Positions 1 through 5,039 of a DNA stretch of 5,039 nucleotides are shown here, piece after piece. Location of the stretch: positions 1 through 5,039 of the forward strand of contig JAJZNH010000505.1 in assembly GCA_021811745.1 (NCBI GenBank), read 5' to 3'. The DNA comes from Acidobacteriota bacterium (GTDB taxonomy: Bacteria; Acidobacteriota; Terriglobia; Terriglobales; Acidobacteriaceae). Both the position numbers and the translations under genes were made by a program. Every line of letters begins with the position of its first letter. Positions within the stretch are counted from its first letter, which is position 1. Under the pieces are notes generated by a model. The model saw only the letters and a program-made list of their open reading frames with translations. It was not told where the DNA came from and searched no databases.

Positions 1-1
1 C

Positions 2-1588
2 GGTCATGACCCCGACGTGATCGGCTGGCAGATCGGCAATGAGTACACGGATGAATCCTTCGACGCTGATACGCGCCGGCAGTTCGACAACTGGCTCCAG
101 CGGCAGTTTGGAACGCTCGATGCGCTGAATCGCGATTGGACCACCGCGTACTGGAGCCAGACCTATGACCGCTGGGACGAAATTCCCTTCCCCACGAACG
201 GCGGAAATCCGGGGCTGCTTCTCGCTTACAAGCACTTCGTCACCGACACGTGGCGCAGCTTCCAGCGCGTGCAGATCGATGCAATCCGCAAGTATGCCGA
301 TCCGCGCCAGTTCATCACCACGAATCTTGGCGGGCTGGGCTGGTCCGATCACTTCGATCACTACGTCATCACGCGCGACCTCAGCCTGGCCTCGTGGGAC
401 GATTACGTGGGCGAAGGACACTTGCATGCCGCGCGCAACGGCGCCATGCACGACTTTGTCCGCGGCTGGAAGCGCGCCAATTTCTGGGTGATGGAAACGC
501 AGCCAGGCTCGGTGAACTGGGCGCCGGTGAACACGACGCTCGATCGCGGCGAGACGCGTGCCATGGCCTGGCAGGCGGTGGGCCACGGCGCCGACGCTGT
601 GCTCTACTGGCAGTGGCGCAGCGCGCTCAACGGGCAGGAACAGTATCATGGCGCGCTGGTGGGGCCGGATGGCGAACCGCTGCCGATCTACTCTGAGATC
701 GCGCAGGAAGGCCGCGAGTTCGAGCGCGCTGCTTCGGCGCTGGCTGGGACTGCTCCGCTGGCGCAGGTGGCTATCCTGCACAGTTACGACAGCCGCTGGG
801 CGATCGACTTCCAGCTCTTCAACCGCAACTACGACCAACTGAAAATTTTGCTTGGCTACTATCGCCCCCTGCGTGCGCAGAGGCTTACCGTGGACATTGT
901 GAACGCCGATGCGCCGCTCGATGCGTACAAGCTGGTGCTTGCGCCCGATCTTAACGTCATCACACCGGCGCTGGCGGAGCATCTGCTCGCCTACGTGCAG
1001 CAGGGCGGTCATTTGCTGCTGGGGCCGCGCAGCGGCATGAAGAATGCGCACAACGCGCTGAACGTCGAGCGTCAGCCGGGCCCGCTGGTAACACCGCTCG
1101 GCGGCCGCGTAGAGGGGTATTACGCCTTGGATGCGCCCGCGCCGGTGAGCGGCCCGCTGGGCACGGGAACCGCGGCGGAGTGGGCTGAGATGCTCTCAGT
1201 GCGCGCCAGGGATGATGTGGTGCTATTGCGCTACGGCAAGGTGAATGGCTGGCTCGACGGCAAGCCGGCAATGATTATGCGTCCTGTGGGCAAGGGCACA
1301 ATCTCATATCTCGGCGCGGTGCTCGACCCGGCGCTGATGCGGCGCGTGATCCAGTGGGCAACCGATGGCGCGTGGGTCAGGCCCGAGTTTAGCGCAGTGC
1401 CGGAAGGCGTGGAGGTTTGCCGCCGCGTGGGCAAAGATCACACCGTCTTTGTGCTCATGAACCACGGCGGCGCGCCTGCACATGTCGCATTGCCCGCACG
1501 GATGATGGATGTGCTGCACGGCGCCAGCGAAGCGAGCGTGGATCTCAAGCCGCAGGGTGTTGCCGTGCTGGAAACGAGCGTGCGTTAG
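2..1588 (+). CDS. GH42 beta-galactosidase, 5'-truncated by the window edge
   Basis: Retaining glycosidase that releases terminal beta-D-galactose (some GH42 members act on alpha-L-arabinopyranosides). The frame is open from base 2, giving 528 visible residues. GH42 proteins usually have about 650-700, so roughly 150 N-terminal residues, with the true start and any signal peptide, lie outside; the GTG at 17 is internal. Numbering from base 2, IGWQIGNEY carries the acid/base Glu14 (41-43) and WVMETQPGSVNW carries the nucleophile Glu165 (494-496). YWQWR (residues 202-206) closes the TIM barrel. A flavodoxin-like trimerisation domain runs from about 254 to 455 (AQVAILHSYDSRW, YKLVLAPDL, GGHLLLGPRSG), followed by a small beta C-domain from about 469 (GVEVCRR, VFVLMNHGG, GVAVLE). 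The CxCxxC zinc cluster that many GH42 enzymes carry just after the NE motif is absent; Cys473 is the only visible cysteine. The propeller gene follows after 29 bases and is probably co-transcribed. Family call is firm; exact substrate is unknown. Confidence 0.93.
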   Translation, partial: GHDPDVIGWQIGNEYTDESFDADTRRQFDNWLQRQFGTLDALNRDWTTAYWSQTYDRWDEIPFPTNGGNPGLLLAYKHFVTDTWRSFQRVQIDAIRKYADPRQFITTNLGGLGWSDHFDHYVITRDLSLASWDDYVGEGHLHAARNGAMHDFVRGWKRANFWVMETQPGSVNWAPVNTTLDRGETRAMAWQAVGHGADAVLYWQWRSALNGQEQYHGALVGPDGEPLPIYSEIAQEGREFERAASALAGTAPLAQVAILHSYDSRWAIDFQLFNRNYDQLKILLGYYRPLRAQRLTVDIVNADAPLDAYKLVLAPDLNVITPALAEHLLAYVQQGGHLLLGPRSGMKNAHNALNVERQPGPLVTPLGGRVEGYYALDAPAPVSGPLGTGTAAEWAEMLSVRARDDVVLLRYGKVNGWLDGKPAMIMRPVGKGTISYLGAVLDPALMRRVIQWATDGAWVRPEFSAVPEGVEVCRRVGKDHTVFVLMNHGGAPAHVALPARMMDVLHGASEASVDLKPQGVAVLETSVR

Positions 1589-1605
1589 GGAACCGCAACA
1601 AACAC

Positions 1606-1612
1606 GGAAGGA
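1606..1612 (+). promoter_or_regulatory. Shine-Dalgarno site that fixes the start of the propeller gene
   Basis: GGAAGGA lies five bases before the ATG at 1618 and matches the anti-Shine-Dalgarno sequence well. It supports starting the gene at 1618 rather than at in-frame upstream codons (open back to 1417) that overlap the GH42 gene, or at the ATG four codons downstream (1630), which is too far from this site. Its position right after the GH42 stop codon suggests translation of both proteins from one message. Confidence 0.8.
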
Positions 1613-1617
1613 ATTGC

Positions 1618-2709
1618 ATGAATGCACGCATGACGCGCCGCGGATTTGCCCGCAGGCTCGGCATATCGATTGCGGGGCTGCCACTGCTGCGCGGCGCACC
1701 GATGGCAGCGGAAGAGTTCAGCGACAGGGAGATTGCGCCCTTTCGCACGCCGTACAAATACGGCAAGCTGGTGCTCGCGGCATCGGATGATCCGAATGCA
1801 TTCGACTGCAAAGCCGTCGATGATCCTTTTGTCTTTTATCACGATGGCGCACTCCAGATGCTCTACATCGGCTTTGACGGAACCGGCTATCAGACCGGGC
1901 TGGCGCGGTCGAAGGATCTGGTGAGCTGGGAACGCGTTGCCTGTGTGGCGCGGCGCGATCCGAACTCACGCTACACGCGCTATAACATTGCTTTAAGTTG
2001 CATTGTGCGTGAGGATGGATTGCATGCGCGTGGGCAATTGAAGAAGGTGCACGGCCGCTACCTGGGCGCATGGAATGCGTATCCCAACGCGGGTTATGAA
2101 GCGGGCGCGGCCGTGATCGGCCTGGCCTGGAGCGACAGCCTGTTGCACTGGGAGCTGACCGATCCCATTCTGTTTCCTGCCGACGGCGCGCCATGGGAAC
2201 ATGGCGGGCTTTACCGGCCCAATCTCATCGAGCACGATGGTGTCTTTTACCTTTACTACAACGCCAAGACTGATCCGCTGCCCAGGCGCGAAGGTGGCGG
2301 CTGGCACGAGCAGACGGGCGTTGCCACGTCGCGCGACCTGAAGCACTGGTCGCGCTACGCCGGCAATCCCATTCTTCGTAATGGCAGTCTGGATTCCTGG
2401 GATGCGCACTTCGCCAGCAATCCGTTTGTCGTGCACGATGGACATCTTTGGGGCATGTATTACTTCGGCCTCGACCGGCATGGCGTTGCAGGTGAGCTGC
2501 TGGCGCTGGGCCGCGATCCCTACCACTTCACCAAGGTTAACGAGATCATGATCAATGTGGGGCCGCCCGGCAGCGTGGACGAGACCTACGCGCACAAGCC
2601 ATGCGTCATCTATCACGACGGCGCGCTCTACCACTTCTACTGTGCCGTCTCGCACAAATGGCCGCACGAGGTGCGTGGAATCTCAGTGGCGCGTTCCAGG
2701 CCGTGGTGA
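1618..2709 (+). CDS. Tat-exported five-bladed beta-propeller glycoside hydrolase (GH43/GH32-like fold)
   Basis: Predicted exported glycosidase of 363 residues. The N-terminus has a twin-arginine motif (TRRGFAR, residues 6-12), then a short hydrophobic stretch (ISIAGLPLL) and a likely cleavage site after MAA (about residue 31). The mature part shows the five-bladed propeller pattern of GH43, GH32, GH62, GH68, GH117 and GH130: each blade repeats an element like xPxxxxxDGxxYxxYxx, seen at VDDPFVFYHDG (67-77), NIALSCIVREDG, YRPNLIEHDGVFYLYYN (from 199), SNPFVVHDG (from 267) and HKPCVIYHDG (from 326). Acidic candidates for catalysis are Asp68/Asp69 in blade one, Glu194 in PWEHGGLYRP, Asp262 in SWDAHF and Glu322 in VDETYAHKP. 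Phrases such as ARSKDLVSWE and TSRDLKHWSR are the usual SxDLxxW propeller strands. It lies directly behind the GH42 gene with a strong ribosome site. I cannot assign a single CAZy family or substrate; arabino-, xylo- or galacto-oligosaccharides are possible. Fold and export route are well supported, activity is not. Confidence 0.85.
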   Translation: MNARMTRRGFARRLGISIAGLPLLRGAPMAAEEFSDREIAPFRTPYKYGKLVLAASDDPNAFDCKAVDDPFVFYHDGALQMLYIGFDGTGYQTGLARSKDLVSWERVACVARRDPNSRYTRYNIALSCIVREDGLHARGQLKKVHGRYLGAWNAYPNAGYEAGAAVIGLAWSDSLLHWELTDPILFPADGAPWEHGGLYRPNLIEHDGVFYLYYNAKTDPLPRREGGGWHEQTGVATSRDLKHWSRYAGNPILRNGSLDSWDAHFASNPFVVHDGHLWGMYYFGLDRHGVAGELLALGRDPYHFTKVNEIMINVGPPGSVDETYAHKPCVIYHDGALYHFYCAVSHKWPHEVRGISVARSRPW

Positions 2710-2738
2710 ACGGCGACCAGACGTTTTCATCCTTCGTC

Positions 2739-2765
2739 TGCGCCCGGTCTGGCGCAGCGGGCGCA
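2739..2765. repeat. Perfect 8-bp inverted repeat between propeller and fucosidase genes
   Basis: TGCGCCCG (2739-2746) and CGGGCGCA (2758-2765) are exact reverse complements separated by 11 bases. Inside the loop, CTG (2749-2751) and CAG (2755-2757) could pair as well, giving a GC-rich two-part hairpin in RNA. No T-run follows (the next bases are ATCATGCGAT), so it is not a standard intrinsic terminator. It might slow transcription, protect the 3' end of the upstream message, or be an operator. It ends 45 bases before the preferred fucosidase start and three bases before the alternative ATG at 2769. Chance occurrence in GC-rich DNA is possible. Confidence 0.5.
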
Positions 2766-2810
2766 ATCATGCGATACACAAATCAGCAATCGTCTGATAG
2801 TTTCTTTGCC

Positions 2811-4424
2811 ATGAAACGCTTTTTCCGCTCGCTCCGCCGGCACTGGATTCTGGCAGCAGCTGTTCTTGTCCTGATTTCTTCTGCACGGCTCACCGCGCAA
2901 ACAGAGGCGCAGAATGTCCGTCGCCAACTGGCTCGCGTCGCGGCGGGAACGCGCGGCGGGTCTTTTACCGCCGATTGGAATTCGCTGGGCGCCTATCGCG
3001 TGCCGGAGTGGTTTCGCGACGCGAAGTTCGGCATCTTTCTCCACTGGGGTGTCTATTCGGTTCCGGCGTACGGAAATGAGTGGTACTCGCGCAACATGTA
3101 TGTGCAGGGCACAGACGCCTTCAAGCACGAAGTGGCGACCTATGGCCCGCAGTCAAAGTTCGGCTACAAGGACTTCATCCCCATGTTCCACGCCGAGCGC
3201 TTTAATCCCGATGCGTGGGTGGACCTGTTTGTGCACGCCGGAGCGCGTTACATTGTGCCGGTTGCCGAACACTGCGACGGCTTCGCCATGTACGACTCCA
3301 GCATCACCAACTGGGATGCCGCGAAGATGGGCCCGAAGCGCGATGTGGTGGGCGAACTGGCCGTTGCGGCACGCAGGCGCGGACTGCACTTTGGCGTCTC
3401 GTCGCATCGCGCCGAGCATTGGTGGTGGTATGACGGCGGCATGAAGTTCGACTCCGACGTGCGCGACCCGCGTTATGCGGGGATCTACGGCCCGGCAAAG
3501 CCGATGGCATTGCCCGGTGACAGCGATTCCAAAGAGCCGGACCCGAATCACCTGGAGCGATGGCTGCCGCCGGACAAGGCATTCCTGAATGACTGGCTGG
3601 CGCGCAGCACGGAACTGGTGGATAAATATCATCCTGACTTCTTCTACTTCGACTGGTGGATCGGGCAGCCCGCTTTTAAGCCCTATCTCAAGCGCTTCGC
3701 AGCGTACTACTACAACCAGGCGGCACTGCGGCGTCAGGGCGTTGTGCTCACCTACAAGCTGTACGCCATGCCTGAAAACACCGCAGTGCTCGACATCGAG
3801 CGCGGCAAGCTGGATGCGCTGCGCCTGCTGCCGTGGGAGACGGACACCTCCGCCAGCATTCACTCCTGGGGATACGTGCAAAACGATCAATACCGCGACG
3901 CGAAGTCGCTGATCGACGAGTTGGTGGACGTGGTGAGCAAGAACGGTAACCTGCTGCTCAACGTCGGGCCCAAAGCCGATGGCACCATTCCCGAGCAGGC
4001 CCGCGCCATCCTTCTGCAAATGGGCGCATGGCTCAAAGTCAACGGTGAGGCCATCTACGGCTCGCGGCCCTGGATCCTCTATGGCGAGGGGCCAACCAAA
4101 GTTACCAGTTCGGCGCTGAACACCGACCGCCAGCAGTACACTCCCGCCGACATCCGCTTTACCACGTACAACGGCGCGCTTTATGCCATCGCGCTGGGCT
4201 GGCCCGCGAACAATGTCCTGCGCATCCACACGCTTTGGCGCGGCACGCCCTATCTTCACGGGCCGGTTTGCTCAGTGCGATTGCTCGGCTTCAACAACCT
4301 GCTTTCATTCACGCAGCGCGAAGACGGACTGTACATCCAACTGCCTCAAAACAGGCCCGACGAGCCTGCGTTCACGTTCCGCATCGCGGAATTTTCGACC
4401 AAAACCAACCACTGCGGAAACTGA
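2811..4424 (+). CDS. GH29 alpha-L-fucosidase, Sec-exported
   Basis: Retaining exo-enzyme that removes alpha-linked L-fucose from glycans; 537 residues, a normal length. The ATG at 2811 is preferred because it gives a classic signal peptide: MKRFFRSLRRHW, hydrophobic core ILAAAVLVLISSA, probable cleavage after LTA (residue 29). An in-frame ATG at 2769 would add 14 polar residues ahead of it. Neither start has a clear Shine-Dalgarno sequence. GH29 hallmarks run in order: FGIFLHWGVYSVPA (His78), EWY (Glu90-Trp91), VAEHCDGFAMYDSS (His154, Cys155), MGPKRDVVGE, then FFYFDWW with nucleophile Asp281 (3651-3653). Glu330 (3798-3800, in DIERG) falls where the acid/base Glu266 of the Thermotoga maritima enzyme would align from memory; Glu343 in PWETDTS is the alternative. 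NGNLLLNVGPKADGTIPE (from 378) and NGEAIYGSRPW end the barrel, and a C-terminal beta-sandwich follows from about 430. Oddity: most GH29 proteins have two histidines where this one has His154-Cys155. Linkage preference is not readable. Family call is very secure. Confidence 0.95.
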   Translation: MKRFFRSLRRHWILAAAVLVLISSARLTAQTEAQNVRRQLARVAAGTRGGSFTADWNSLGAYRVPEWFRDAKFGIFLHWGVYSVPAYGNEWYSRNMYVQGTDAFKHEVATYGPQSKFGYKDFIPMFHAERFNPDAWVDLFVHAGARYIVPVAEHCDGFAMYDSSITNWDAAKMGPKRDVVGELAVAARRRGLHFGVSSHRAEHWWWYDGGMKFDSDVRDPRYAGIYGPAKPMALPGDSDSKEPDPNHLERWLPPDKAFLNDWLARSTELVDKYHPDFFYFDWWIGQPAFKPYLKRFAAYYYNQAALRRQGVVLTYKLYAMPENTAVLDIERGKLDALRLLPWETDTSASIHSWGYVQNDQYRDAKSLIDELVDVVSKNGNLLLNVGPKADGTIPEQARAILLQMGAWLKVNGEAIYGSRPWILYGEGPTKVTSSALNTDRQQYTPADIRFTTYNGALYAIALGWPANNVLRIHTLWRGTPYLHGPVCSVRLLGFNNLLSFTQREDGLYIQLPQNRPDEPAFTFRIAEFSTKTNHCGN

Positions 4425-4552
4425 ACACCTTGTGCCGGCCCATGCGCTCTGACCAGCCACGAATCCGCCAAACACCACATACCGAGTCCGCGGCCGGATA
4501 TGATTCCTTACCTCTACCGCGGCGACGGGTCGCAGAAGGTTACAGAGTTGGA
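4425..4552. other. Intergenic gap between fucosidase and the last gene
   Basis: 128 bases up to the ATG at 4553. It contains no hairpin followed by a T-run, so no intrinsic terminator is visible for the fucosidase gene. A TATGAT hexamer (4499-4504) resembles a -10 box, but nothing like TTGACA lies 16-18 bases upstream. GCGAC/GTCGC (4522-4526 and 4529-4533) forms a tiny palindrome just before the start region. The reading frame of the downstream gene stays open through this gap back to an ATG at 4442, so part of it could in principle be coding. Confidence 0.4.
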
Positions 4553-4558
4553 ATGATA

Positions 4559-5039
4559 ATGAATTGCATCGCAAAGGTTCTGCTGGGCGCGGCGCTTGCC
4601 ACATCGGTTTGCGCTCAGGCCATTCCTCCGGGTGCGCGTCTGGATCCGGCGCGCGATCCCGCGGTTCTGCATCGCCCCATGCTGAAAGCGCTGCCTGAGC
4701 AGTACATCTGGACCGCCAATGATGCCGCCGCGCTGCGTCCCGATCACGCCCGTTTCTCCTACCGGCAGCGCCAGCGTAAGGTTGATCCTCACGTCTTCCG
4801 CGGCGCATTCCAGTTGAAAGAACTGCCTGCCGCGGCCACTCTGTACATCGCCGGCCCGCGCAGCGTGAAGGCGTATCTGAATGGCACGCTTGTCCTCGAT
4901 ACCGCCTCCGATCCAAAGTCACCGCTTGCGGTCCACGTCTTTTGCGCCGATGTGCGCTCCGCGCTGCGGACTGGCCGCAACATACTGGCCATCGAGGCGG
5001 TGCGCGGCTGGGGCATTGTCGCGGCCAGTGATTCACCTT
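4559..5039 (+). CDS. Exported glycosidase N-terminus, GH78 alpha-L-rhamnosidase-like, truncated at right edge
   Basis: Open frame running off the window, with about 160 residues visible. From the ATG at 4559 it begins MNCIAKVLLGAALATSVCAQ, a Sec signal peptide with probable cleavage after VCA (residue 19); TSVC lacks the Leu of a lipobox, so a lipoprotein is unlikely. Another in-frame ATG lies at 4553 (MIMN), and the frame is open to an ATG at 4442 that would bury the signal. GGA at 4550-4552 is a weak ribosome site suiting 4559. The mature part has YIWT (from residue 49), FRGAFQL, ATLYIAGPRSVKAYLNGT and, near the edge, DVRSALRTGRNILAIE. This A-L-x-I/Y-x-NG/D-V-x-x-x-L-x-x-G-x-N pattern is the galactose-binding-like beta-sandwich found near the N-terminus of GH78 alpha-L-rhamnosidases and also in GH2-type enzymes. 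No catalytic residue is visible. Its neighbours favour a glycan-degrading role. Rhamnosidase is the best guess, not proven. Confidence 0.6.
   Translation, partial: MNCIAKVLLGAALATSVCAQAIPPGARLDPARDPAVLHRPMLKALPEQYIWTANDAAALRPDHARFSYRQRQRKVDPHVFRGAFQLKELPAAATLYIAGPRSVKAYLNGTLVLDTASDPKSPLAVHVFCADVRSALRTGRNILAIEAVRGWGIVAASDSP

Noticed and set aside
1417..1617. In-frame upstream extension of the propeller gene overlapping the GH42 gene
   Set aside because: The GH42 C-domain is clearly coded in the other frame here, and the strong ribosome site plus Tat signal fix the start at 1618.
1993..2667. Antisense open frame (224 codons) opposite the propeller gene
   Set aside because: Low-complexity, valine/arginine-rich translation with no recognisable motif; explained by the codon bias of the real gene on the + strand.
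2739..2765. Inverted repeat as an intrinsic terminator
   Set aside because: The stem is good but no T-run follows on the + strand, and none follows the stem on the - strand either.
3153..4259. Long antisense open frame (368 codons) opposite the fucosidase gene
   Set aside because: It mirrors the codon structure of a clear GH29 gene in GC-rich DNA, its translation resembles no family I know, and it has no plausible start context. A shadow frame.
4499..4504. TATGAT as a -10 promoter element for the last gene
   Set aside because: Five of six bases match the consensus, but no -35-like hexamer lies at the right distance and there is no extended -10; too weak to call.
4305..5036. Antisense open frame (243 codons) spanning the fucosidase end, the gap and the last gene
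   Set aside because: Arg/Ala/Pro-rich translation typical of a wrong frame, and it overlaps two + strand frames with recognisable protein motifs.

Overview
The window is almost entirely protein-coding. It holds four genes on the + strand, each encoding or probably encoding a carbohydrate-active enzyme: (1) the C-terminal three quarters or so of a GH42 beta-galactosidase, cut by the left edge; (2) a Tat-exported five-bladed beta-propeller glycoside hydrolase of the GH43/GH32/GH117/GH130 fold group; (3) a complete Sec-exported GH29 alpha-L-fucosidase; (4) the N-terminus of another exported protein with a galactose-binding-like beta-sandwich, most like GH78 alpha-L-rhamnosidases, cut by the right edge. 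No RNA gene, mobile element, CRISPR array or long non-coding stretch is visible.

Layout: GH42 ends at 1588, and the propeller gene starts at 1618 after 29 bases that carry a good Shine-Dalgarno sequence. A 101-base gap (2710-2810) with a perfect 8-bp inverted repeat separates it from the fucosidase (2811-4424). A 128- or 134-base gap, depending on the start chosen, precedes the last gene (start 4553 or 4559). There is no hairpin followed by a T-run between genes, so the row could be one transcription unit. The first two genes are the most clearly coupled.

Organism: moderately GC-rich DNA, Gram-negative-style Sec and Tat signal peptides, and a dense run of glycosidases attacking different sugars suggest a polysaccharide-degrading soil or plant-associated bacterium. 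Acidobacteriota (Terriglobia) is my best guess and Verrucomicrobiota (Opitutales) the main alternative. This rests on general style, not on a marker gene.

Working together (inference): beta-galactosidase, alpha-L-fucosidase, a probable alpha-L-rhamnosidase and a propeller enzyme (often arabinan-, xylan- or galactan-directed in this fold group) would trim side chains of a branched heteropolysaccharide such as fucogalacto-xyloglucan, rhamnogalacturonan or an exopolysaccharide. No transporter, SusC/SusD pair or regulator lies inside the window, so the substrate cannot be fixed from it. I found no clearly new system. The points most worth checking are the unassigned propeller enzyme, the His-to-Cys change in the fucosidase sugar-binding motif, the missing zinc cysteine cluster in the GH42, and the truncated gene at the right edge.
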